DNA of 56,680 nt from an uncultured Prevotellaceae bacterium (GTDB taxonomy: Bacteria > Bacteroidota > Bacteroidia > Bacteroidales > Bacteroidaceae): the NCBI GenBank assembly GCA_902771155.1, contig CACXVS010000016.1:1-56680 (forward strand), written 5' to 3'. Positions 45,601-53,624 of the stretch are shown piece by piece. The number at the start of each line of letters is the position of its first letter. The first letter of the stretch is position 1. The position numbers and the translations under genes were made by a program. The notes beneath the pieces were generated by a model, which saw only the letters and a list, made by a program, of their open reading frames with translations, was not told the DNA's origin and did not search any database.

Positions 45601-46322
45601 CGCTCTTTGGTGCCTTTGGCGACGGGGTTGAGATCATGCAACCACCCGTTCCCAAGAACGATGTGCGATGGAGCGATATCGAACGTCTAAATAAGGAGCG
45701 CGAGCTCGTGGGTATCTATCTCTCCGCCCATCCGCTCGACGAGTATAGGATTATCCTCGAGAACCTCTGTAATACAAAATGTGCCGAATTGGCAGACCTC
45801 AAGCAATTGAAAGATCGTGAGGAGGTAGTCATTGGAGGCATCGTCACAGGCATCCGCACCCGTTTCGACAAGCGTGGCAAGCCTTGTGGCTTCGTCACAT
45901 TGGAGGACTTTGAAAGCTCTGCCGAACTGGCATTGTTCGACGAAGACTGGGCCAAGTGGAACGGTTGGTTTTCCGAAGGGGCATCACTCTACATCACCGC
46001 CAAGGTGCAACCCCGTTTTCAGTATAGCGACATCTTGTCACTGAAAGTGACGAACGTGGATTATCTGCAGAATGTTAAGGAGAAAGCCATAGAGCGTATT
46101 ACCATCTCGCTGGTCACCGATATGCTCGACGAGCAGATCGTGGCTGACCTCAGTGAGATCATCACCAGCCACCCAGGCAAGACGCAGCTCTTCTTCCAGT
46201 TGCGCGACTCTTTAGGCAAACACCATGTGCTGCTCCACAGCAAGACCTGTGGTGTGGACGTGCGCCACACGCTCATCGACTATATCGACAAGCAAGAGGC
46301 ACTCGACTATCGCATCAACTAA
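42609..46322 (+). CDS. dnaE: DNA polymerase III subunit alpha
   Basis: Replicative polymerase, 1,237 residues from ATG 42609 (MEDFVHLHVHTYYSILDGQS). N-terminal PHP domain with HVHT and TDHGDMFG; palm with the catalytic acids around residue 470 in LPDIDTDFDDDGRGRV; GPGRGSAAGSVVAYC; YRPGPMDYIPSFIARK; fingers with KAMGKKKKDIV and FNKSHAACYSWVAYQTAYLK; then helix-hairpin-helix and an OB fold (VVIGGIVTGIRTRFDKRGKP). The frame stays open to an ATG at 42546, but the promoter falls inside that extension, so 42609 is chosen. Confidence 0.97.
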   Translation: MEDFVHLHVHTYYSILDGQSSIKRLVDKAIADGMKGMAITDHGDMFGIKEFHDICNGVNKQRKKDGLEPFKPIFGCEMYVARRGDMMLKENKEDLGGYHLIVLAKNYNGYKNLIKLVSNSWVDGFYNRPRTDHKQLEKYHEDLIVCSACIAGEVPAKILKGDIAGARESIEWHKRLWGDDYYLELQRHEVTDPTIRANRETFPLQQQANKVLIELAKEYGIKLVCTNDAHFVDKENAEAHDHLLCLSTGKDLDDPTRMLYSKQEWFKTQQEMNDIFSDVPEALANTVEILDKVEVYSLDNDPIMPFFPIPESFGTEEEWRQKFTEQQLYDEFTSDENGQNSLSPEEGEKKIKKLGGYDKIYRIKFEADYLAELAYNGAKKRYGDPIPDEVAERVKFELHIMKTMGFPGYFLIVQDFINSARDILDVMVGPGRGSAAGSVVAYCLGITKIDPLKYDLLFERFLNPDRISLPDIDTDFDDDGRGRVLKWVMDKYGHENCAHIITYATMATKNSIKDVARVEKVPLGLTNALCKAIPDRLPEGMKMNLPNAIKCTPELQEAESSKDPALANTIKYAKMLEGTVRGTGIHACGFIICRDPISDHVPVSTADDPDFKGTKTNCTQYDGHVIESTGLIKMDFLGLKTLSELKEACANIKRTRGIEVDLDNIPIDDPKTYELYQQGSTIGTFQFESNGMQKYLRELHPTVFEDLIAMNALYRPGPMDYIPSFIARKNGREEIKYDIPCMEKYLKDTYGITVYQEQVMLLSRQLADFTRGESDALRKAMGKKKKDIVDAMKPKFIEGGKKNGHDPATLEKIWADWEKFASYAFNKSHAACYSWVAYQTAYLKANYPAEFMAAIMSRRRDQITEITKLMDECKRMDIETLGPDVNESYEKFGVNHHGQIRFGLGAIKGMGDSAALSIIDEREKNGPYKDIYDFAQRVNYGSVNRKAFESLALSGGFDSFGIRREDYFSANAKGEVFLDTLVRYGQLYQQEQAEMQNSLFGAFGDGVEIMQPPVPKNDVRWSDIERLNKERELVGIYLSAHPLDEYRIILENLCNTKCAELADLKQLKDREEVVIGGIVTGIRTRFDKRGKPCGFVTLEDFESSAELALFDEDWAKWNGWFSEGASLYITAKVQPRFQYSDILSLKVTNVDYLQNVKEKAIERITISLVTDMLDEQIVADLSEIITSHPGKTQLFFQLRDSLGKHHVLLHSKTCGVDVRHTLIDYIDKQEALDYRIN

Positions 46323-46382
46323 TGGCACACTATTTGCATGAGACAAAATGAAATATAGTATTCACCAAAAATTAATAAGACA

Positions 46383-46697
46383 ATGGAAGTAACAATCACA
46401 AATGAGAATTTCAAGAGTTTGAAGGCAGGCGACAAGCCTTTAGTAATTGATTTCTGGGCAACCTGGTGCGGACCCTGCCGTATGGTTGCTCCCATTATTG
46501 AGGAATTGTCAAAGGAATACGACGGTAAGGTCGTCGTTGGCAAATGCGACGTTGAGGAGTGTGAAGAACTGGCCATGCAGTTCGGCATCCGCAACATCCC
46601 TACCATCATCTTCTTCAAAGGGGGTGAAATGGTCGACAAGATGGTTGGCGCCCAGCCAAAAGCCAAAATCGTAGAGAAAATCGAGGCCCTGATCTAA
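46383..46697 (+). CDS. trxA: Thioredoxin
   Basis: 104 residues, general cytoplasmic disulfide reductase. Active site Cys29 and Cys32 in FWATWCGPCRM, cis-proline loop in IRNIPTIIFF, and the usual C-terminal GAQPKAKIVEKIEAL. Lies 60 nt after dnaE. No signal peptide. The next gene begins 1 nt after its stop. Confidence 0.96.
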   Translation: MEVTITNENFKSLKAGDKPLVIDFWATWCGPCRMVAPIIEELSKEYDGKVVVGKCDVEECEELAMQFGIRNIPTIIFFKGGEMVDKMVGAQPKAKIVEKIEALI

Positions 46698-46698
46698 G

Positions 46699-47022
46699 AT
46701 GGCAGACTTTGACGAGGAAATCCGTCTGGACGAAGAAGAAAACAGACGGGAGTTGGCATTTATCCGCTCGCAACTACCTTCCAACCTGAAGAAATACTAC
46801 AGCGACAAGGATATCCTCTACATGATGGATCTCATCGTGGAGTATTACTATGAGAGTGGTATTCTGGAGAGCACTGACGAAGAGGTCGATATCGACTTGG
46901 AAGTAGTGGCAGAGCATGTCTGCAAGAAAGCCAAGGAACAGGGATTCAGTTCCTCATTCAATCCTGAAGATGTATTTTTCATCGTCCAGGCCGACCTGGA
47001 CTTTCAGGAGCAGAACCTTTAG
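46699..47022 (+). CDS. Conserved small acidic protein of unknown function
   Basis: 107 residues, helical and strongly acidic (MADFDEEIRLDEEENRRELA; LDFQEQNL at the end), with YYSDKDILYMMDLIVEYYYE in the middle. No signal peptide or membrane segment and no known catalytic motif. The position right after trxA (1-nt gap) appears familiar from other Bacteroidetes, suggesting a cytoplasmic partner or housekeeping factor, but nothing more can be claimed. It ends overlapping tsaE tail to tail by 4 nt. Confidence 0.8.
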   Translation: MADFDEEIRLDEEENRRELAFIRSQLPSNLKKYYSDKDILYMMDLIVEYYYESGILESTDEEVDIDLEVVAEHVCKKAKEQGFSSSFNPEDVFFIVQADLDFQEQNL

Positions 47023-47426
47023 AAGAGGATGGCGCGAGAGCCATCCTCTTTTTCTGTGATGCTCACTTTCACAGCATCGTCAGGAAGCACCTCCTCTATT
47101 AGTTCGGGCCACTCGATAAAGCAGAGTGCCCCACTATAGAAATAGTCCTCGTAGCCCATATCGTAAACCTCCTCCAGTTTCTTGATCCGATAGAAGTCGA
47201 AATGGTAGATGGTGCCCTCCTTACCGGTATATTCGTTGACGATGGCAAAGGTGGGCGACGTAATCACATCTTCCACGCCCAACTCCTCGCAGACGGCCTT
47301 GATAAAGGTAGTCTTACCCGCGCCCATGCTGCCATAGAAGGCAAACACCTTATGGCTGCCTATCTGATCCACAAATTGTTTTGCAGCCTCACTGATATGC
47401 TCTAAGTCTTGAATCTTAATTTCCAT
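47019..47426 (-). CDS. tsaE: tRNA threonylcarbamoyladenosine ATPase TsaE
   Basis: P-loop ATPase that works with TsaB and TsaD to make t6A37 in tRNA. 135 residues: Walker A GSMGAGKT at 32-39, the switch region ITSPTFAIVNEYTG, YHFDFYRIKKLEEVYDMGYE and CFIEWPELIEEVLPDD. Last gene of aroA-porW-porX-tsaE. The ATG lies directly after the 8-bp repeat tract that follows porX. Confidence 0.95.
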   Translation of the reverse strand: MEIKIQDLEHISEAAKQFVDQIGSHKVFAFYGSMGAGKTTFIKAVCEELGVEDVITSPTFAIVNEYTGKEGTIYHFDFYRIKKLEEVYDMGYEDYFYSGALCFIEWPELIEEVLPDDAVKVSITEKEDGSRAILF

Positions 47427-47499
47427 CTTTACCTTTTACCTTTTTACTTTCTTACCTTTTTACCTTCTTACCTTCTTACCTTTTTCCCCTTTTTCCTTT
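47427..47499 (-). repeat. 8-bp tandem repeat (GGTAARAA) at the porX/tsaE junction
   Basis: Reading the minus strand, AAGGTAAG and close variants repeat about seven times with TAA at spacings 8,8,8,8,8,7. The first TAA is the porX stop, and the repeat also encodes its C-terminal KGKRGKR. Confidence 0.88.
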
Positions 47500-49053
47500 C
47501 AATGTGATGAGTGGCACTATCATCTCCTCCATCGAGATACCACCATGCTGGAAGGTATCGCGATAGTAGGATACATAGTAGTTATAATTGTTTGGATAGG
47601 CGAAGAATGCATCACCCGTAGCAAAGACGTAACTCGTCGAGAGGTTGGGTGCCGGCAACTGTGCCTTCTGGGGTTCCTTGATGACAAACAGACTCTTGTC
47701 ATCGTAACCCAGGTTCTTGCCCAACTTATAGCGCAGGTTGGTGTTCGTATTCCTATCGCCCACAATCTTCACCGGCTGGGTACAGCGGATACTGCCATGA
47801 TCGGTGGTCACTATGACTGTGCAGTCGGTCTGTGCCAGGAGTTTGAAGAAGTCAGAGATGACAGAATGTCGGAACCACGAAAGAGTGATCGAGCGATAAG
47901 CACTTTCGTTGTTGGCTAGTTCCCTCACCATCTTCGACTCCGTACGGGCATGACTTAACATGTCGATGAAGTTAAACACCACCACGTTCAGGTCGTTATT
48001 GCCAAGGGTGTTGAATTGTGACATAAATCGGTCAGCCTCTGTCGAGTTGTTCACCTTGTGATACGAGAAGGTGTTCTTGCGGCGATAGCGTTCAAACTGT
48101 GTCTGTATCAGTGGAGCCTCGTTAAGGTTCTTGCCCTCTTCCTCGTCTTCGTCCACCCAGAGGTCAGGAAACATCTGGGCAATCTTGTTAGGCATCAATC
48201 CAGAGAAGATGGCATTGCGGGCATACTGTGTAGCCGTAGGAAGAATGCTGTAGTAGAGACTCTCGTCGATATCGAACTGCTCGCTCAACTCATGGGCCAA
48301 CACGCGCCACTGGTCATAGCGGAAGTTATCGAGCACCACGAGAAACACTTTTCTGCCCTCGTTAAGCAGAGGGAACACATGCGTCTTAAAGATCTCTGGC
48401 GACAACATGGGGCGCTCCTGGTCGGCCAGCTTATGCGCCTCAAGGTCTGCCACCCAGTCTAGATAGTTCTTCCTCACAAACTTGGCAAAGCCATTGTTGG
48501 CCTCTTCCTTCTGCATACCCAGCATCTCTGTCATACTGCTATCAGTGGCACTCAGTTCCAACTCCCAGTGCACAAGCCGCTTATAGATATCGGTCCAGTC
48601 TTTCCACGTCCTGCAATCCATAATCTGCATGGCTATCTGCTGGAAGTTCTGCTGATACTGGTTCTGCGTCACCTCCGTCTCAATCTCCCTACGATGGATG
48701 TTCTTCTTCAGTGTCAGGAGTATCTGGTTGGGATTCACAGGTTTGATCAGGTAGTCGGCAATTTTCTGTCCGATAGCCTGCTCCATGATGTTCTCCTCCT
48801 CACTCTTGGTCACCATCACTACAGGTAGAGAGGGTTGCAGTTCCTTAATCTTTTGCAGGGTTTCCAGTCCACTGATACCTGGCATCTGCTCGTCGAGCAA
48901 CACAAGGTCGAAACTCCTTTGCTTACACAGATCTACAGCGTCAGTGCCATTGCTGACGGTCATCACCTCATAGCCCTTCTTTTCGAGGAACATGATGTGC
49001 GCCTTCAGTTGTTCGATCTCGTCGTCCACCCACAACAACAGTCCATTCGTCAT
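47476..49053 (-). CDS. porX: T9SS response regulator PorX (receiver plus PglZ-type domain)
   Basis: 525 residues. N-terminal receiver with DD at 10-11, phosphoacceptor Asp54 in LVLLDEQMPGISGL and Lys104 in YLIKPVNP; a helical linker; then an alkaline-phosphatase-superfamily (PglZ) domain with VLDNFRYDQWR, YSILPTATQYARNAIFSGLM, FIDMLSHARTES and VIVTTDHGSIRC. This architecture and length match PorX of Porphyromonas gingivalis, which partners with PorY and SigP to control type IX secretion genes; its effector domain is reported to act on nucleotide phosphodiester bonds. It follows porW across a 12-unit repeat. The last residues are encoded by a different repeat. Confidence 0.94.
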   Translation of the reverse strand: MTNGLLLWVDDEIEQLKAHIMFLEKKGYEVMTVSNGTDAVDLCKQRSFDLVLLDEQMPGISGLETLQKIKELQPSLPVVMVTKSEEENIMEQAIGQKIADYLIKPVNPNQILLTLKKNIHRREIETEVTQNQYQQNFQQIAMQIMDCRTWKDWTDIYKRLVHWELELSATDSSMTEMLGMQKEEANNGFAKFVRKNYLDWVADLEAHKLADQERPMLSPEIFKTHVFPLLNEGRKVFLVVLDNFRYDQWRVLAHELSEQFDIDESLYYSILPTATQYARNAIFSGLMPNKIAQMFPDLWVDEDEEEGKNLNEAPLIQTQFERYRRKNTFSYHKVNNSTEADRFMSQFNTLGNNDLNVVVFNFIDMLSHARTESKMVRELANNESAYRSITLSWFRHSVISDFFKLLAQTDCTVIVTTDHGSIRCTQPVKIVGDRNTNTNLRYKLGKNLGYDDKSLFVIKEPQKAQLPAPNLSTSYVFATGDAFFAYPNNYNYYVSYYRDTFQHGGISMEEMIVPLITLKGKRGKR

Positions 49054-49060
49054 ATCTCAA

Positions 49061-49156
49061 ACTTCAATCTTTCAATTCTTCAATCTTTCAATTCTTCAAT
49101 TCTTCAATTTTTCAATTCTTCAATCTTTCAATTCTTCAATCTTTCAATTCTTCAAT
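49061..49156 (-). repeat. 12-unit 8-bp tandem array (ATTGAARR) between porW and porX
   Basis: Exactly 12 units of 8 bp (plus strand yyTTCAAT; minus strand ATTGAARR) fill 96 nt between the porW stop and the porX start. Every unit carries a TGA on the transcribed strand, so all three frames are closed repeatedly. Not a CRISPR: the units are contiguous. Confidence 0.95.
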
Positions 49157-49158
49157 CT

Positions 49159-52100
49159 TCACCAAAAGTCATCTCCGAAATCCAGGTCCTGCACCTTCGT
49201 CTGACGAGGCTGGTTCTCAAACAGGTCGTCGTCGCCATCGTCGTCAGTGCCCTGTTCCTCCTCGTCCTCGCCCATATCCTCTATGTCGGGCATGTCGATG
49301 TGTTCAGGCTCCGTCAGGAGCTGCTCTTTACTTACCTCCATCGGCGCGAAGGTCTCCTCGTAGAACTGCTCATACTCATCATAGCTGAATCTCGAGCCAA
49401 TCAGTGCCAGGTTCTTCTCGCTGATAATCAGACTATGGCAAGGTTTCAGCCAGTCGGCCATCGCATGGTCGGCATAGAGCTGACGGGCATATTGGCGGGC
49501 TTCGTCGTAGCTCAGGAACCCACTGATACGCATACGGTGCAGACCATTATCCTCGTCGAGCACGATGTCGAAGTTGCGCACGAGGAAGTTAGTGAAGTTA
49601 TAGCGTGCCAGTTCAAACAGCAACTGGTTCTCGTTCACAGAGTCTGGCTCATAGGCCAGGATAAACATAAAGTTATCATCGCGCTCTGCACTCAGTTCGA
49701 TGACACCCGTAGAATCGGCAGCGAGGGTGATGTCGCGCCTCGACCACACGTCGCCGATGTCAAACTTACCGCCATGCAGCCTGCGCCCTTCCTGTACACC
49801 TTTGATAATCATGCCAGCCAGTTCGCTGACCTCACTGGAGGGGTATTTTTCCACCACCTCCTTCAGGCGCTCCACACAGGCATCGCCATCACCGTCATTC
49901 AACAGACTCAGTCCGTCGATAAAGAGGAACTTAGCCCTGTTCTCGCCCAGGGGGAACCGTTCAGCCGAAAGTCGGGCATTGGCCCTTACCACCTCGTGTC
50001 GATCCGTCTTAAAGGCCTCGTAGGTGGCCACGTAGAGCGAGTCTTCTATATGTTCACCAAAGCGTGCATTCTCCTCGAAATAGGGATCAGAGAGCAGGAT
50101 GGTCCATTCGCTCTCTGGTTGTTCTCGCTGCATCCTGGCCAGCACAGCCTCTGCCTCGTTCCGGCGCCCTTCGAGCGAATAGAGCAAGAACAGATGATAC
50201 AAGGCCTCGTCCATGTGTTCGTACTCCGTATAGTTTCCTGTCAGGCGTGTCAGGTGTTTCTCGCTCAACTGCAGATTGCCCAGTTTGTCCTTGAAGATCA
50301 CCCCAGCATGAAACAGTCCGTCCTTGATAATCTCGTGCGAGGCAGCCTTCTGTTCTTCGGTAAAGGGGATCTGCGCCAGATAATACTCACGCTTGTGGGG
50401 ATCGTCCTCTGCAGCGAGTTCGTCTTCATCCGTCTCTTCTTCCTCTTCTTCCACTTGCTGGTCGGTAGGTTCGATGGGATTTCCCAGACTATCTGTCTGA
50501 GCCACCTCCTCCTGTTCGGCCGTAGCCACCACCGTCTGGTTCGCACGTTGCCAGTTATCCTTATTCTCACGCCTACCCCACTGGCGTTGGAACATCATCT
50601 TTCCCTGGTTCACGGCCATCGGATTGTAGAAGTACCACTGACCATTGCCCTGTTGCTGTTGCACCACTGGTCGCTGAGGCTGGTTACCGCCTGTTCTGTC
50701 GCCTTGAGCGTCAGCCCTCTGCTGCATCTCCTCCACTTGTTGTGCCAACATGGCATCGCGCTCCTCCTTCTCTTTCTTCTTCAGGGCGTCGATCACCTTG
50801 TCGATGGCCTTCAGGCGCTCTGCCTCGGGCATGGTCGATAGTTCGAGTAGCGAGTCCTGGAGATGGATGGCATCAGTATAGGGCACCAACTCGTCGAGGA
50901 TCTTCGAACGGAAAGCCAGTTCCTCGTAGTCGGGACGTTCTTTGTCGAGCAGTCCGATGGCCTCACCATAACAGCGCTGGGCGTCGTTATACTTCTCCAG
51001 TTGCCAATACAAATTACCCAGTGTCAGCAACAGCACACCTTTCTCGATGCCGTTTCTCACCGACTTCTCGTTACCCTTCTCATAGGCGGCAATGGCCTGT
51101 AGCGTGTCTTTCTGCATCAGGTAGATGTTGCCAATGGCGTAATACACCTGGTCGAGATACTCGGCATTATTATCATCGACGGCCATGCGCCTCAGACGAC
51201 TGATCATCTGTTTGCCGTTTCCTTCAGCCATCACCTCCGTCTGGGCGATGCGGGCATTAAACTCCAGTTCGTAAGGCGGATGGCATCCCACCACCTTTCT
51301 ATATGCATAGTAGGCCTCTTCACGATGTCCCAGAAGCGTCTCGATCTGTCCCAGCAGGAACCATTCTCGGGCTCGTTGCACCTTACGCTTCTCGTGCTTG
51401 ATCACTTTTCTCAGATAAGGCACGGCCTTGGCATAGTCTGCCTGACGGATATAATAATTAGCATAGGTGTAGTCCCAGTCTTTTACAGCCCTGAAGTCCA
51501 TCGAGTCACGACTCATGTTGCGAATCACGTCTTCAGCATCGTACATCCACCCCAGCTCAGTATAGCACTTGGCCAACCAGGCCCGGGCCAGTCCATTCTG
51601 CATAGGCTGTGTCTGGTAGAGGCGAGTCATGTACGAGAAGGTGGCAGCTGCCTCGTCGAAGGCACCCTTTTGGAATTGTGCCTTTCCCAACAGCATCCAT
51701 GCTTTCCAGAGGAAGGGGTTATACTCCCTTCGCCCCAGCCATTCACGATCCTTGGCCGTTTTCGGCTTGCTACTGTTCCATTCGGGCTTGGCCTTAATGC
51801 TATGCTGGCGTATGGCCTTCTCACTCTTCTCGATGGCACGGTCGAACTGACCTTTACCCAGTTCACGACTCTGCTTATTGCCCACCATGTAGAGGGGAAT
51901 CATCTCCGTATAGTTGTCCTTGTTGCCCTTCTCCTTCTCCAGATTGCCGTCGATAAAGGCCTGATTACCGTTGAAGTAGGTGTTATAGCGAGCATTGAAC
52001 GAGTGCCACCATCGGGTGTTGGCCGTGTTTTTCTTCGTCGAACAAGCTGTTAAAAGTAAAAAGGTAAGAAGGTAAAAAGGTAAAAGGTTTATTTTTTTAC

Positions 52101-52293
52101 TTTTTTCTTTTTTTTCTTTTTTACTTTCTTCAATGAGGCAGTGTATCTTACAGTCGCCTTTGTCAGCCTCGGTACAGGTCGAACAGTCGTGCCCTTCGAC
52201 AATGGTATCCTCACCCTTGTCGAAGTAGTTGGCCACCAGGGCTATCACCCCCAGCACCACGATCATCCCTATGCACACAATGGCAAACGTCAT
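49159..52293 (-). CDS. porW: PorW/SprE-like T9SS TPR lipoprotein fused to an N-terminal cysteine-containing membrane ORF
   Basis: 1,044 codons that read as two joined proteins. Residues 1-66: one membrane helix (2-22), then four cysteines (C37, C40, C48, C52) in HDCSTCTEADKGDCKIHCL. Residues 69-84: a lipoprotein signal NLLPFYLLTFLLLTAC with the lipid cysteine at 84, encoded by the repeat tract at 52051-52130. The rest is the SprE/PorW family: WWHSFNARYNTYFNGNQAFI, then many TPR-like repeats, and an acidic, glutamine-rich C-terminal half. PorW is an outer-membrane lipoprotein of the type IX secretion motor complex. No start codon lies between the two parts, so either the fusion is real or an indel in the A-rich tract hides a stop and a lost start. 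Lies 7 nt after aroA. Confidence 0.85.
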   Translation of the reverse strand: MTFAIVCIGMIVVLGVIALVANYFDKGEDTIVEGHDCSTCTEADKGDCKIHCLIEESKKEKKEKSKKINLLPFYLLTFLLLTACSTKKNTANTRWWHSFNARYNTYFNGNQAFIDGNLEKEKGNKDNYTEMIPLYMVGNKQSRELGKGQFDRAIEKSEKAIRQHSIKAKPEWNSSKPKTAKDREWLGRREYNPFLWKAWMLLGKAQFQKGAFDEAAATFSYMTRLYQTQPMQNGLARAWLAKCYTELGWMYDAEDVIRNMSRDSMDFRAVKDWDYTYANYYIRQADYAKAVPYLRKVIKHEKRKVQRAREWFLLGQIETLLGHREEAYYAYRKVVGCHPPYELEFNARIAQTEVMAEGNGKQMISRLRRMAVDDNNAEYLDQVYYAIGNIYLMQKDTLQAIAAYEKGNEKSVRNGIEKGVLLLTLGNLYWQLEKYNDAQRCYGEAIGLLDKERPDYEELAFRSKILDELVPYTDAIHLQDSLLELSTMPEAERLKAIDKVIDALKKKEKEERDAMLAQQVEEMQQRADAQGDRTGGNQPQRPVVQQQQGNGQWYFYNPMAVNQGKMMFQRQWGRRENKDNWQRANQTVVATAEQEEVAQTDSLGNPIEPTDQQVEEEEEETDEDELAAEDDPHKREYYLAQIPFTEEQKAASHEIIKDGLFHAGVIFKDKLGNLQLSEKHLTRLTGNYTEYEHMDEALYHLFLLYSLEGRRNEAEAVLARMQREQPESEWTILLSDPYFEENARFGEHIEDSLYVATYEAFKTDRHEVVRANARLSAERFPLGENRAKFLFIDGLSLLNDGDGDACVERLKEVVEKYPSSEVSELAGMIIKGVQEGRRLHGGKFDIGDVWSRRDITLAADSTGVIELSAERDDNFMFILAYEPDSVNENQLLFELARYNFTNFLVRNFDIVLDEDNGLHRMRISGFLSYDEARQYARQLYADHAMADWLKPCHSLIISEKNLALIGSRFSYDEYEQFYEETFAPMEVSKEQLLTEPEHIDMPDIEDMGEDEEEQGTDDDGDDDLFENQPRQTKVQDLDFGDDFW
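52051..52130 (-). repeat. 8-bp-type repeat inside porW encoding the lipoprotein signal
   Basis: Plus strand TAAAAGTAAAAAGGTAAG and on to TAAAAGG (52051-52087), then a T-rich half (52088-52130) with runs of up to eight T. On the coding strand the first half reads A-rich lysine codons and the second half CCTTTTTA-type units, which have no stop in the used frame and encode LLPFYLLTFLLL. Confidence 0.85.
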
Positions 52294-52316
52294 CTATAAA
52301 CTATAAACTCTCCACT
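52294..52316 (-). repeat. Short 7-bp-period tract at the aroA/porW junction
   Basis: Minus strand TTTATAGTTTATAG. The aroA stop TAG is in the first unit and another TAG follows 7 nt later. Confidence 0.5.
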
Positions 52317-53554
52317 ATAAAATCCGCCAGTCTCAGGTCGTCCCAAAAGCGCGGGTACGACTTAGTCACTACCTGAGGATTGTTAATCACCAGCCCGTCC
52401 ATCTTCTGGGCGAAGGGGGCAAAGGCCAGTGCCATCCGGTGGTCCTCATACGTGTCGATACCCATCTCTACCGAGGGTTCACAACGCTCTCCGTCCCACG
52501 ACAGTTCACTACCGTTCATGTCTTTCAGCACATAACCCAATTTCCGCATCTCACGCTTCAGAGCCTCTATACGGTCGGTTTCCTTGATCTTCAGTGTCGA
52601 GAGCCCTGTAAAGTGGAAGTGGATACCCTTCGCAGCACATACCACCACGAAGGTCTGCGCCAAATCAGGACAACTCACGAAGTCGTACTCCAGCCTGGGC
52701 ACACAACGCCCGTTCTTCTTCAGCGTCACCATCTGGGGCACACCAGCCTTTTTCGACTCAAACTTCGTTTTCACCCCCAGCAAACTGAAGATGTAGCGTG
52801 TAATCGAGTCACCCTGCTTCGAACCGTCCATCAATCCCACGAGTCTGATCTCAGACTCAGGGTCGTCGTTCAGCGCCATAATCTCGTACCAGTAGCTTGC
52901 CCCGCTCCAGTCGTTCTCAATCAGGTAGCTGCGATCCTTATAGGGCTGGGCCTTGATGGTGATGGTGTCGGCCGATGTCCAAACGGCATCAGCGCCAAAT
53001 TCGTGCATCGTCCACAGCGTCAGGTCGATATAGGGGCGTGAGATAATGTCGCCAAGCAACCTTACCGTCAACCCCTCTTTCAGCATGGGTCCTATCATCA
53101 GCAGGGCCGAGATGTACTGCGAACTCACGTTACCGGGTATCTCCAGCAGTCCGCCGTTCAGCGACTTTCCCGTAATGCGAAGGGGTGGGAATCCCTCCTC
53201 GCCCACATATTCTATATCAGCCCCCAGTTTTCTGAGTGCATCCACCAGAATGCCTATGGGACGATGCTTCATGCGCTCCGTTCCCGTCAGCACGTGCGTA
53301 CCTCTCATTACACTCAGATAGGCCGTCATGAAGCGCATGGCCGTCCCTGCCGCCTTGATGTCAATCTCGTCGGGCATATAGCGCAGGGCATTGATGATGA
53401 CTTCCGTATCGTCGCAGTCGCTCAGGTTCTGGGGCATCTGCCTGCCACCGCTGAGCGCATAGATGATAAGGGCACGGTTTGATATACTTTTCGAGGCGGG
53501 TAAGTTAATGGTGGCGTCAATACGCCTTGGAGCCGTCAGTCTATATTGTTTCAT
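52301..53554 (-). CDS. aroA: 3-phosphoshikimate 1-carboxyvinyltransferase (EPSP synthase)
   Basis: Shikimate-pathway enzyme. 417 residues, slightly short but usual for Bacteroidetes. Motifs: LPASKSISNRALIIYALSGG, AAGTAMRFMTAYLSV, LTGTERMKHRPIGILVDALR, GNVSSQYISALLMIGP, LKIKETDRIEALKREMRKLG and YEDHRMALAFAP. First gene of aroA-porW-porX-tsaE, with a promoter 21 nt before the start. Confidence 0.96.
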   Translation of the reverse strand: MKQYRLTAPRRIDATINLPASKSISNRALIIYALSGGRQMPQNLSDCDDTEVIINALRYMPDEIDIKAAGTAMRFMTAYLSVMRGTHVLTGTERMKHRPIGILVDALRKLGADIEYVGEEGFPPLRITGKSLNGGLLEIPGNVSSQYISALLMIGPMLKEGLTVRLLGDIISRPYIDLTLWTMHEFGADAVWTSADTITIKAQPYKDRSYLIENDWSGASYWYEIMALNDDPESEIRLVGLMDGSKQGDSITRYIFSLLGVKTKFESKKAGVPQMVTLKKNGRCVPRLEYDFVSCPDLAQTFVVVCAAKGIHFHFTGLSTLKIKETDRIEALKREMRKLGYVLKDMNGSELSWDGERCEPSVEMGIDTYEDHRMALAFAPFAQKMDGLVINNPQVVTKSYPRFWDDLRLADFIVESL

Positions 53555-53575
53555 TGATGTCTATTCGATTACGTT

Positions 53576-53606
53576 GCAAAATTACGCATAATATTTGGAT
53601 TGACAA
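53576..53606 (-). promoter_or_regulatory. Promoter of aroA-porW-porX-tsaE
   Basis: TTG (53606-53604), 19 nt, TAATTTTGC (53584-53576). It is the only clear promoter for the T9SS genes here. Divergent from the tRNA-Pro promoter. Confidence 0.7.
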
Positions 53607-53624
53607 AAAAAGTTGGCGGAAAAT

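Noticed and set aside
49061..49156. Possible CRISPR array
   Set aside because: Units are 8 bp and contiguous with no spacers; no cas genes in the window.
48835..50841. 668-codon open frame on the plus strand
   Set aside because: It lies fully antisense to porX and porW, which have clear domains; its product has no recognisable motif and includes the translated repeat array. A codon-bias shadow.
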